47,846 bases of DNA from CAYLPT01 sp964385645 (GTDB lineage: Bacteria; Armatimonadota; Hebobacteria; Hebobacterales; Hebobacteraceae). The stretch lies in contig CAYLPT010000125.1 in assembly GCA_964385645.1 (NCBI GenBank), forward strand, positions 1-47,846. The letters are read 5' to 3'. The notes under the pieces were generated by a model. The model did no database searches, was not told the origin of the DNA, and was given only the letters and a program-made list of their open reading frames with translations. Positions 8,403 through 16,298 of this stretch are shown piece after piece. How positions within the stretch are numbered: the stretch's first letter is position 1; the number at the start of each line of letters is the position of its first letter. The position numbers and the translations under genes were made by a program.

Positions 8403-8834
8403 ATGAGACGGAGTGTCTGGACAGGACTGCTCCTCTGTGTTGTTGCCGCGTCACTGCTGTTTGCGGAGGCTGTTGGCGTGCGCAAGCACACGCTGTGGGA
8501 GGTGCCGTGAGACCGTCAGGGGACGCTGAGGGTGCGGCCGGGGGATGTCATCGAGCTGTGGACGCGCCCGGTGCCGCTGACCGCGGAGACCCTGGAGGCG
8601 GAGTTTCGGGCCAGCCGGTCGGGGCGTGCGGTAGATCAGGTGGGCGAGGCGCTGCCGCGGCGCGAGGGCGCGATGGAGCGGATGTACTACTTCAAGGCGT
8701 TCGAGCCGGGCTCGGCGACGCTTACGGTGGAGCTGCTCGACGCGGAAGGGAGGGTTCTGGACACCTGGCGCTATCCGGTCGAAGTGGCGCCCGAGCGGGT
8801 ACCCGAGAGGGAGGGCGGTCCCGCCGGTTCGTGA
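8403..8834 (+). pseudogene. secreted protein gene interrupted by in-frame TGA at codon 36
   Basis: ATG at 8403 begins a clear signal peptide (MRRS, hydrophobic core TGLLLCVVAASLLF, then AEA) preceded by GGAGGTGAG. The frame meets TGA at 8508-8510 and continues in the same frame to the TGA at 8832-8834, giving 143 codons in total. After the interruption come TLRVRPGDVIELW and YYFKAFEPGSATLTVELLD, a beta-rich layout faintly like chagasin-type (I42) protease inhibitors. A single C-to-T change (CGA Arg to TGA) would explain the stop. Sec readthrough is possible in a genome with Sec machinery, but no redox motif surrounds the codon and the nearest downstream hairpin is imperfect and too close. A GTG at 8532 could restart the second part, without a signal peptide. 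Confidence 0.5.
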
Positions 8835-9043
8835 CACCGAGGTGGAGCCGTTAGCGATCGGCCCCATCCGAGCGTACAGGCTGACGCCGCGGCTATCGGA
8901 CTAGCCGAGAACGGAGGCGTCCGGCGAGGGGCGGTCCGAGCGGGCCGCCCCTGCCTCTGTGTGTGTCCGTTCACCGCCCGGCCGCATGGCAGGTGAGGGT
9001 CTGCCCCGGGGGCAGAGCATAGGGCTAGGGAGGAGGTGCTATC

Positions 9044-11563
9044 GTGCTGAGACTGTGCGCGCTTCCGCTGGTGCTCGTGGCTGTTCTTTTCTTCGCTTCC
9101 GTCGCGCTCGGGGGCTTCGACCACGGCGACGACGTCGGTCTTCCGATCGCCCCCAGTTGGGACGCGGGCAGGCTCATCCAGAAGGCTATCAACGACCTGA
9201 AGCCGATCAACCCCGAGGCCGCGGCCGGCCTTCAGGAGATGCTCGACAACGGCCAGATCAACATCGGGATGGGGCCTCGCATCGAGAATGCGGGGGCCCT
9301 AACGCTGCCCGATGGAGAGGCGGGCGTCGAGGGCGACGCCATCAACGTCAACGAACGGGTGATGACTGGGGGACTGGTGACCGATGACGAGGGCCACTCG
9401 AGTTGGCGCCACAACCCGAACGACCCGGCCACCTGCAGCGGCCACGACTGGAACAACTTCGTGGCCGCGCTCGCACACGAGTGGGTGCACGCCAACACGG
9501 GCGGGCTGCCAATACCCACCAGCGCAGACACCTCGGCCATCACGGACTACTGCTGGGAGAAGCCAGCTTACGAGAAGGAGCTGGCCGTTCTCAAGGCGCT
9601 CGGGGAGCCCTCGGGCTTCTACCCGGCGCCGCCCGGCGAGAAGGCGGTCAAGACCCGCCGCGAGCAGCTTGAGCAGGAGCTGAACCGCAAGAGAAGGGCG
9701 GCCTTGGAGGAGCTGGGGAGAAAGGGGCTGGGGATCTTCCTCTGCGCGCCCACGGGAGATGGAACCGCCGGCGGTTACGCCTGCACCGTCACCGGCGACG
9801 CGGGCGAGCCGGTTGCCGTGGCGACTTGGTTCGCCGACGGCGACGTGCTGTACTGCTCGGTGCCGACCTTTGAGTCAGGGCTGGCAGTGGAGCTACCCCT
9901 GGAGGACACGTACAGCTTCGCGGTGATCTCGGCCGCCGCTACGGGCATCGCCCTCGATGTGGTGCTGGTCGCGGGGGTGCGGGAGGGCACCGGGGTGATC
10001 CTGGGCTTCGAGATCAACGAGGACGAGATGGTCGGCGAGGTGCTTCGGATCGAGATTCCCGACTGTGAGCCCTGGAGCATCCGCTACCAGCAGGCGCCTG
10101 CCGCGCTGTGGGTGTTCGATGGCGGAAGGAAGAGGGTGCTCTACGTGGAGGACACTGACGGTGATATGGTGCCTGACACGCTCGCCGCGCAACCGTATGC
10201 CACCGCCGACGAGTTCCCGATACTCGGGGCCGTGCATGAGGTTCTCGTGTGTTCGACCCAGTCCGGGGTCGGTGCATCTCCCGCGGGATACGGCTCGCAC
10301 GACGTTGTGAACATCCTGAGGCCGATCACGTTCCTGGTGGACGAGGACAGCGACGGCATCGCCGATTCGGAGCTGGAGCGGGCAGCCGGGGAGTTCGCCC
10401 GCTTCGCGCCCCGGTTGCTGGACGACCCACAGGAGGGAGCGGCGCTGTGTCGGGCCGTGGGGGTGGCCGGGGCGGAGGTCACGCTGGGGACGTGCGATGC
10501 GGCAGGGGTCTTCCTGGGCGAAGTGCTCGGCGTCGGCACGGTTGGGTCGGACTACCGCCTACACCTGCCGCTGAGCCGGCCGCTGTTGGCCGGCGAGCTG
10601 ATCCGGCTCTACGATCCGGTGAACGAGCTCGCGGAGGAAAGCGGCGTCTACGAGGTCGCAGCCGCCGGCGCTAACCGAGAGCCGCGGGCATACGCCGGCG
10701 AGCTTCAGCTCCTGAGGCAGACCTGTCCCTCCGGCGCGCTGGTGACGCTCGACGCCTCCGCCAGCCACGACCTGGACGGCGACCCGCTGACGTTCGAGTG
10801 GCAGGAGATGGTGGACTCCTACGACGACTGCCCGGTCCTCGGCACCGGGGAAGTGATGTCTGTCTGGATGCAGCCGGGCGTCCATTCGATACGGCTGCTG
10901 GCAAGCGACGGAGAAGTGGAGCAGCGGACATACACAGGAGTGGGGGTCATCCCCTACTACGGGCACTTCCCCGATGTACCGGGGCCCAACGATGCGGAGG
11001 AGGCGCATTGGGCGTTCTGGTCGGTGGAGGCCGCCCACGGCGCGGGGATCGTCGCCGGCTACCCCGACGGCCTCTACCACCCGGAGTACACGTGCTCCCG
11101 CGACCAGATGGCCGTGTTCGTCGCCCGGGCGCTGGCGGGCGGTGATGACAATGTGCCCACTGGCCCTGCACAGGCTACCTTCGACGACGTTCCGACCTAT
11201 CACTGGGCCTACAAGTACATCGAGTACGTGGTGGCGAACGACATCGCCCAGGGCTACGACCCGGTCACGTATGCCCCCAGCCTGACCGTGGACCGCGGCC
11301 AGATGGCGGTGTTCATCGCCCGCGCCATAGCCACCCCCACCGACCGGCCCAACCTGACGAGCTACACGCCGCCGCCCGACCCGACGTTCCCCGACGTGAC
11401 GGCGGAGAACGACTGGGGCTGGTGCCACAGGTTCGTCGAGTATATCGCCGCGGCCGGAATCACCTCCGGCTACCCCGATGGCCTCTACCACCCCGAGTAC
11501 GCGTGCTCCCGCGACCAGATGGCGGTCTACGTCACCCGCGCCTTCGAGCTAGAGTTGCGATGA
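9044..11563 (+). CDS. secreted protein with HExxH motif and three C-terminal SLH repeats
   Basis: An 839-residue cell-surface protein. GTG start with GGAGGAGG upstream; signal peptide at residues 1-23 ending near ALGG. An AHEWVHANT segment (His145, Glu146, His149) gives the HExxH zinc-metallopeptidase signature. A short coiled-coil-like charged stretch follows near 205-235. A PKD-like beta domain (LDASASHDLDGDPLTFEW) precedes three S-layer homology repeats at about 640-707, 708-775 and 779-839, each with an FPDV/FDDV...GYPDG or equivalent and a DQMAVF/GQMAVF core. The SLH repeats should anchor it to cell-wall polymers. Catalytic activity is plausible but the third zinc ligand is not identified. 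It converges on selB. Confidence 0.85.
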   Translation: MLRLCALPLVLVAVLFFASVALGGFDHGDDVGLPIAPSWDAGRLIQKAINDLKPINPEAAAGLQEMLDNGQINIGMGPRIENAGALTLPDGEAGVEGDAINVNERVMTGGLVTDDEGHSSWRHNPNDPATCSGHDWNNFVAALAHEWVHANTGGLPIPTSADTSAITDYCWEKPAYEKELAVLKALGEPSGFYPAPPGEKAVKTRREQLEQELNRKRRAALEELGRKGLGIFLCAPTGDGTAGGYACTVTGDAGEPVAVATWFADGDVLYCSVPTFESGLAVELPLEDTYSFAVISAAATGIALDVVLVAGVREGTGVILGFEINEDEMVGEVLRIEIPDCEPWSIRYQQAPAALWVFDGGRKRVLYVEDTDGDMVPDTLAAQPYATADEFPILGAVHEVLVCSTQSGVGASPAGYGSHDVVNILRPITFLVDEDSDGIADSELERAAGEFARFAPRLLDDPQEGAALCRAVGVAGAEVTLGTCDAAGVFLGEVLGVGTVGSDYRLHLPLSRPLLAGELIRLYDPVNELAEESGVYEVAAAGANREPRAYAGELQLLRQTCPSGALVTLDASASHDLDGDPLTFEWQEMVDSYDDCPVLGTGEVMSVWMQPGVHSIRLLASDGEVEQRTYTGVGVIPYYGHFPDVPGPNDAEEAHWAFWSVEAAHGAGIVAGYPDGLYHPEYTCSRDQMAVFVARALAGGDDNVPTGPAQATFDDVPTYHWAYKYIEYVVANDIAQGYDPVTYAPSLTVDRGQMAVFIARAIATPTDRPNLTSYTPPPDPTFPDVTAENDWGWCHRFVEYIAAAGITSGYPDGLYHPEYACSRDQMAVYVTRAFELELR

Positions 11564-11686
11564 GCGGGAGGGTCTTGGCTGGCCTTCGGCTGGCCGGCAG
11601 CGCCAGCACCATGGGAGGAGCGGCGAAGTCGGGCTGAGAGACCCGAGAGGGCCGAGAGCTCGGCGTGCTGGAGGGGCGCCCGCGGG

Positions 11687-13621
11687 TCACAACCCCCGGC
11701 TAGGGGCAGGCCGGCGCGAGACAAGCCGCCGGCGATCGCTACTCCGCATGGTCAGGCCCTCCCGATCGAGCGCCTCGAGGAAGGGGATGAGGTACTTGCG
11801 GGAGGCGCCCAGCAGCTCCCGGCACTGAGGCACGGTCATGGTCCCGTGGGCCTCGAGGTAGCGCGTCACCCGCGCCCGCGCCGCGGCGACGGCCTCGGGA
11901 TGACAGGTGATGCCCGGGGCGAGCGCAACCAGCTCCCCGTTGGCCACCAAGGCCTCGAGTATGGCCCGACACTCCGCCTCGGGCGCGCCCACGGCGGCCG
12001 CCAGCTCGGCCGGCGAGGGGGCGGCTAGCCCGGCCGCCTGGAGCCGGCGCAGGAGGGCCTCTCGCAGCTGTGCCGCGCGGCCGGCCCACTGCGGCTGGTG
12101 GGCCGCCAGGCGGACGCGCTCGCCGCTGAGCTCGATCTCGCCCCGGGCCCCCAGCTCCTCGAGGGCCAGCCTTAGGCACTCTCGCTCCTCGGGCGGAAGC
12201 GGGATGGCGGCGCTCAGCGCGGCGAGCGGGACCGAGGCCATGAGCGGGCTCCGGTGGTGCAGATTCGCCAGCTCTGAGAGCACGCGGGCGCCCATCGCCT
12301 CCACCGCGCCGGCGCTGAGCCACCGCCCCTGGCGCCCCTCCACGGCGCGTCCCTTCTCCCTCAGGGCCTCCAGCATCGTCCTAACCGCCCCCGGGGGCAG
12401 GCTGAGCTGCACCGCCAGCTCGCCCACCGCGATCCCTTTGGGGCCCGCCTGCTCGAGTCGTCCCCGGGCCAGCTCGGCCGGCGCCAGGGACTCCCGCTCC
12501 GCCACCTCGTCCGCCCCGCGGCCGCGCCGCCTCTTGGGCGGATGAGCGTCCACGATCATGCCCCCGCCCACTACGAGCATAGGCGAGTAGGAGCGGATCA
12601 CAAACAGGTCCCCCGCGGCCGCCACCAGCTCCGCCTCGAGCCGTAGCTGGACGAGCGCGGACTCGCCGGGCGCGAGCCGCTCGCCCTCGAGGATGATGAC
12701 GCGGGCCATGACCTCCCGGGTGCCGTGATGGACGCGCACGCGGGTGCGCTGCTCAAGTGGGGAGGGAGCCATCGGCGAGAGGTTGAGCCGGGCGTCGGCC
12801 ATGAGAGTGGGGGCGAAGGCGCCGGGGGCGGCGAGCACATCGCCGCGCTCGATGTCCTCCTTGGCGATGCCGGGCAGGTTGACGGCGGCCCGCTGGCCGG
12901 CGAACACGCGCGGGACCGGCCGACCGTGCACATGCAGGGACCGCGCCCGAAGCTCGCGCCCCTGGGGGAGGCATAGGATGGCATCGGCGACGCCGAGGGA
13001 GCCGGCGATCACTGTTCCGGTGACGACCGTCCCCGCGCCCGCAAGCGTGAACACTCGGTCTATCGGGAGCCGGAACGGCCCCTGCGCCGAGCGCACCCTG
13101 GCGCTCGCCGCCACCCGCGCCAGCTCCTCCCGCAGCGCCTCCAGCCCCTCCCCTGTGACGGACGAGACGGGCAGCACGGGCGCGCCCGCGAGGCAGGTGT
13201 CGGCGACCAGCTCGCGCGCCTCCGCGGCGACCCGCGCCACCCGCTCGGAGGCCGCGCGGTCCACCTTCGTGAGCGCGATCACTCCCGCTGAGACGCGGAG
13301 CTGCCGGAGCACCTCCAGGTGCTCGCGCGTCTGGGGCATCACTCCCTCGTCGGCCGCGATGACCAGAATGGCGGCGTCCACGCCGGTGGCACCGGCGACC
13401 ATGTTGCGGACGAAGGCCTCGTGGCCCGGGACATCCACGATGGCCGCCGCATCGTCCAAGCCCGGCAGAGGGAGGAAGGCGAAGCCCAGGTCGAGGGTCA
13501 TCTCCCGGGCGCGCTCCTCGGGGAGCCGGTCGGGGTCGGTGCCGGTAAGGGCGCGGACGAGCGCGGATTTGCCGTGGTCAACGTGCCCGGCCGTCCCAAA
13601 GACGATGTACCGCCCGGCCAT
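11687..13621 (-). CDS. selB: selenocysteine-specific elongation factor SelB
   Basis: A 644-residue GTPase that carries Sec-tRNA(Sec) to UGA codons marked by a SECIS hairpin. Visible motifs: GHVDHGKSALVRALTG (G1, residues 12-27), a MTLDLGFA switch segment typical of SelB, DVPGHEAFVRNM (G3), and TKVD (G4). Beta-barrel domains II and III follow. The C-terminal ~250 residues are four winged-helix units, including the PQCRELLGASRKYLIPFLEALD unit that ends SelB proteins and binds SECIS RNA. Its ATG shares one base with the TGA stop of selA (TGATG), so translation is coupled. Last gene of the selenium cluster. Confidence 0.97.
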   Translation of the reverse strand: MAGRYIVFGTAGHVDHGKSALVRALTGTDPDRLPEERAREMTLDLGFAFLPLPGLDDAAAIVDVPGHEAFVRNMVAGATGVDAAILVIAADEGVMPQTREHLEVLRQLRVSAGVIALTKVDRAASERVARVAAEARELVADTCLAGAPVLPVSSVTGEGLEALREELARVAASARVRSAQGPFRLPIDRVFTLAGAGTVVTGTVIAGSLGVADAILCLPQGRELRARSLHVHGRPVPRVFAGQRAAVNLPGIAKEDIERGDVLAAPGAFAPTLMADARLNLSPMAPSPLEQRTRVRVHHGTREVMARVIILEGERLAPGESALVQLRLEAELVAAAGDLFVIRSYSPMLVVGGGMIVDAHPPKRRRGRGADEVAERESLAPAELARGRLEQAGPKGIAVGELAVQLSLPPGAVRTMLEALREKGRAVEGRQGRWLSAGAVEAMGARVLSELANLHHRSPLMASVPLAALSAAIPLPPEERECLRLALEELGARGEIELSGERVRLAAHQPQWAGRAAQLREALLRRLQAAGLAAPSPAELAAAVGAPEAECRAILEALVANGELVALAPGITCHPEAVAAARARVTRYLEAHGTMTVPQCRELLGASRKYLIPFLEALDREGLTMRSSDRRRLVSRRPAPSRGL

Positions 13622-15057
13622 CAGGCCTCACCCGCCACCCCGGCCCCGATCTCCTCCAGGCCGGCGAGGATCAGCGCTTCCTCGCCGGGCAGCACTGTCC
13701 TGAGGTCGAGCAGCACGCGGTCGCCGTGGATGCGGGAGAACACCGGCGTGCGGCAGAGCCGCAGCCGGCGCGCCAGCTCCCCGGCCGGCAGGGCCCGCGA
13801 CCACAGGCTTACGACCACGGTGGGCAGGGGCTGCGCGGCCAGCGACCCCCCGCCGACCTCCGACTCGCCAGGGGCCAGATCCGCCTCGAGCCAGCCCCCC
13901 GCGGCCGCGCCGATGGCCTCCGCGAGCGCCTCCGCCCGCGCCCGCAGCTCGTCGGGCGAGCGTCGAAGCATCCACAGTACCCGGTGGCGGGCGGGGAGCT
14001 GGTCGGGGTCGAGGAACAGCCGCAGCGTACTCTCGAGCGCGGCAAGGGTGAGTTTGCAGACGCGGAAGGTCCGGTAGAAGGGAGAGCGGCGCATGGGCTG
14101 GAGGGCGACGGCGGAGCCCAGGATGATGCCGCACTGGGGGCCGCCCAGCAGCTTGTCGCCGCTGAAGAAGACCACGTCGGCGCCGGCCGCCAGGCTCTCG
14201 GGCACGCTCGGCTCGTGGGGGAGGCCGAGGCGGCCCAAGTCCACGAGTGCGCCGCTTCCCAGGTCATGCGCACACAGTAGCCCCCGGGAGTGCGCCAGCT
14301 CCGCCAGCTCTCCCACCGCCACCTGGGAGGCGAAGCCCGCGATCCGGTAGTTGCTCTGGTGGACGGAGAGGAGGAGGGCGGTCTCCGGCCCGATCACCCG
14401 CTCGTAGTCCCGCAGGTGGGTGCGGTTAGTGCAGCCCACCTCGACAAGCCGACACCCCGCCAGGGCGATGATCTCCGGAAGCCGGAAGGACCCGCCGATC
14501 TCCACCATCTCGCCGCGGGACACCACGACCTCCCGCCCGGCCGCCAGCGCGCTGAGCGCCAGCACCGTCGCCGCCGCGTTGTTGTTCACGACGAGCGCCG
14601 CCTCCGCCCCGGTGAGCCGCTGCAGGAGCCCCTGCACATGGACCTCCCGGGGCATGCGGCCGCCGGTGTCGGTGTCGGCCTGGACGGTGCAGTAGCCGGC
14701 GGTCACCTGGGCGATGGCATCCTGCGCGGCGGAGGACAGGGGGGCGCGGCCGAGGCCGGTGTGGAGCAGGACGCCGGCGGCGTTCACCGCTCGGCGCAGG
14801 CTCGGCGCCAGCCACTCTCCCAGCAGGCGCCGGGCCCGTTCAGCGATGTCCGCGGGGTTCGCGTCCGCCGTGTCGCCGCTGGCTCGAAGCCTCTCCCTAG
14901 CCTCCTCCAGGGCGACCCGCGCGGCCTCTCGGGCGAGGGCGCGGGGCGGGGGATCGGCGGAGGGGGTGTCGAGGAAGCGAGGGTGGGAGAGGATCTCGTC
15001 CACCCGCGGCAGGTGACGCAGGATGCCGGGTTCGGGGCTGGGGGGTTGATCCGGCAT
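13621..15057 (-). CDS. selA: L-seryl-tRNA(Sec) selenium transferase SelA
   Basis: A 478-residue PLP enzyme that converts seryl-tRNA(Sec) to selenocysteyl-tRNA(Sec) using selenophosphate. The family N-terminus is present (LRHLPRVDEILSHPRF), with a LHTGLGRAPLS segment, a VVNNNAAATVLAL cofactor-pocket stretch, and the PLP lysine in FFSGDKLLGGPQCGIILG. I chose the ATG at 15057 because AAGGA lies 7 bases upstream. An in-frame GTG at 15081 would add eight residues and lies in the 3' arm of the hairpin described at 15071-15089. It follows the candidate CxxU gene and overlaps selB. Confidence 0.96.
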   Translation of the reverse strand: MPDQPPSPEPGILRHLPRVDEILSHPRFLDTPSADPPPRALAREAARVALEEARERLRASGDTADANPADIAERARRLLGEWLAPSLRRAVNAAGVLLHTGLGRAPLSSAAQDAIAQVTAGYCTVQADTDTGGRMPREVHVQGLLQRLTGAEAALVVNNNAAATVLALSALAAGREVVVSRGEMVEIGGSFRLPEIIALAGCRLVEVGCTNRTHLRDYERVIGPETALLLSVHQSNYRIAGFASQVAVGELAELAHSRGLLCAHDLGSGALVDLGRLGLPHEPSVPESLAAGADVVFFSGDKLLGGPQCGIILGSAVALQPMRRSPFYRTFRVCKLTLAALESTLRLFLDPDQLPARHRVLWMLRRSPDELRARAEALAEAIGAAAGGWLEADLAPGESEVGGGSLAAQPLPTVVVSLWSRALPAGELARRLRLCRTPVFSRIHGDRVLLDLRTVLPGEEALILAGLEEIGAGVAGEA

Positions 15058-15070
15058 GGTGGCTTCCTTG

Positions 15071-15089
15071 GACCGCGTCACGCGCGGTC
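15071..15089 (-). promoter_or_regulatory. candidate bacterial SECIS hairpin
   Basis: On the minus strand GACCGCG-CGTGA-CGCGGTC makes a perfect 7-bp stem with a 5-base loop that has G as its second base. The loop begins 21 bases after the in-frame TGA of the small gene at 15088-15231. This fits the general bacterial SECIS description (G in the first two loop bases, about 16-37 bases from UGA to loop). The hairpin overlaps that gene's terminal stop and lies just ahead of the selA ribosome site, so a role in selA translation is an alternative. Confidence 0.55.
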
Positions 15090-15231
15090 AGTTGCCGATC
15101 GGTCAGGTGAAGCAGATGCCGGCGGCGTTCTCGAAGACGAAGGCAGGGTCGCCGACGTAGATGCCGTAGGCGAGCGCAGCCGCGAAGGCGGCGAGGAGAA
15201 CGCCGGCCAGGATCCAGAAGGCTCTAGGCAT
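15088..15231 (-). CDS. tiny membrane protein, candidate CxxU selenoprotein
   Basis: Read with TGA as Sec, this is a 47-residue protein: a single N-terminal membrane helix (about residues 5-25), a short loop, and a tail ending ICFT-[TGA]-PIGN before a second TGA. The first TGA is at 15105-15103, the final stop at 15090-15088. Small one-helix proteins with a C-terminal CxxC followed by four residues occur beside NapH-like polyferredoxins (annotated as CD1871A-family CXXC proteins; recalled, not searched). Here the TGA falls exactly on the second Cys and leaves the same four-residue tail. Without readthrough the protein would end ICFT with a lone Cys. The ATG lies 1 base after the polyferredoxin stop, with AGGTG just upstream, and selA follows. 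A SECIS-like hairpin is present downstream. Confidence 0.65.
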
Positions 15232-15232
15232 T

Positions 15233-16150
15233 TCACCTATCCCTGCTCGCTGCTATGGTTCGGCCGGCGAGCCGGGCGCCGAGCGCCCCGGCCTCGGGGC
15301 AGGCGCGGACGCAGTCGAGGCAGAGGATGCATTCCGCGGTGGCCTCCTTCTGACCTGCCGCCGAGGGTACCATCCGGCTCCGCGTCGGGCAGACGGCGAC
15401 ACATCGCATGCACCGCGTGCAGAGGTCCGGGTCCGTCTGGAGCCGCAGGAGGCAGACGCGGGAGGTGGCGGCCATCATCGCCCCGAGCGGGCAGAGGGCG
15501 CGGCAGAAGCTCCGCCGCGACACCACCATGAGCGCCAGCACTGCCAGGAGGATGAGCAGCTTGTTCGCGGTGCGCCAGGAGGCGCGGGAGCGGAGCTCCG
15601 GGCTGGTGATGAGCCCGGGGACGCCTGCCTGGAGCGTCCCCGCGGGGCAGACCAGCGCGCAGTAGTCGAGGGCTCCGGCCGTCTCCTCGACGACCCGATC
15701 GGGTCCGGTGGCCTGCCGGCCCGCGCCGACGACGGCCGGCAGCCCGATGACGAGGACCACGAGGAGCGCATACTTGAGCGAGTTGGCGCCGCGGGGCAGC
15801 CGCCACTTTCGGGTGGGGAGCCGACAGAGCATGTCCTGGAGCCAGCCGAACGGGCAGGCCCAGCCGCACAGGGCGCGCCCGAGCGTGACCCCAACGATCC
15901 CCAGGAAGCCGATGATGTAGAACGGGATCAGGCGGGCGTAGGCGAACGCGCTCAGGCTGCCCACCGGGCAGGCGACGATGCCGATGGGACAGGCGTAGCA
16001 GTTGAGCACCGGGATGCACAGGTGCTTGCCGGAGCTGCTCAGGAAGTAGCTGTTGAAGCCCACCAGGGCCGCGAGCTGAACCCGGAATCTCCCGCCGAGG
16101 GGAAGGGGAACAGGCCGCGTCACCTTGCCGCGCTGGCGCTGTTCGGTCAA
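15233..16150 (-). CDS. NapH-like membrane polyferredoxin (4Fe-4S)
   Basis: A 305-residue integral membrane iron-sulfur protein. TTG start at 16150 with GAGGTG 6 bases upstream. There are about four or five membrane segments. Cys motifs near membrane boundaries (CGWACPFGW and CRALCPLGA) are typical of the NapH/CcoG/RdxA family, and a C-terminal ferredoxin domain has two clusters (CTRCMRCVAVCP and CILCLDCVRACP). An extra Cys-rich stretch near residues 45-62 (CIPVLNCYACPIGIVACP) is also family-like. It would pass electrons between the quinone pool and cytoplasmic or periplasmic thiol acceptors. Its partner is probably the CxxU protein encoded one base downstream. Confidence 0.9.
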   Translation of the reverse strand: MTEQRQRGKVTRPVPLPLGGRFRVQLAALVGFNSYFLSSSGKHLCIPVLNCYACPIGIVACPVGSLSAFAYARLIPFYIIGFLGIVGVTLGRALCGWACPFGWLQDMLCRLPTRKWRLPRGANSLKYALLVVLVIGLPAVVGAGRQATGPDRVVEETAGALDYCALVCPAGTLQAGVPGLITSPELRSRASWRTANKLLILLAVLALMVVSRRSFCRALCPLGAMMAATSRVCLLRLQTDPDLCTRCMRCVAVCPTRSRMVPSAAGQKEATAECILCLDCVRACPEAGALGARLAGRTIAASRDR

Positions 16151-16176
16151 GCTATCACCTCGCCCGCGCTAAGCGG

Positions 16177-16275
16177 TGGCGGGAGCGTGTGGGAATCGAA
16201 CCCACCCAGGACCTTCTTAGGGCCCCGCCGCCGGGTTTGAAGCCCGGGGAGGTCCACCAGGACCAAACCGCTCCC
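16177..16275 (-). tRNA. selC: tRNA-Sec (anticodon TCA)
   Basis: A 99-base tRNA including an encoded CCA (16179-16177). The anticodon arm CCGGG-CTTCAAA-CCCGG places TCA at 16240-16238. It has a long variable arm, a T arm GTGGG-TTCGATT-CCCAC, a long D stem with a four-base loop, and a long acceptor arm (GGGAGCG pairing with CGCTCCC, plus a weak eighth pair) with discriminator G. These are hallmarks of bacterial tRNA-Sec. It sits 23 bases after the selD stop and 26 bases before the polyferredoxin start, inside the protein-coding operon. Confidence 0.96.
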
Positions 16276-16298
16276 GCGCGTTGTGGCCGGCCGGCGCG

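Noticed and set aside
8508..8550. SECIS for the TGA at 8508
   Set aside because: The only hairpin has a mismatch and its loop is about 9 bases after the TGA, shorter than bacterial SECIS elements; no redox motif.
11564..11686. Terminator between the converging SLH and selB genes
   Set aside because: GC-rich partial palindromes are present but there is no T-tract on either strand, so I could not support a call.
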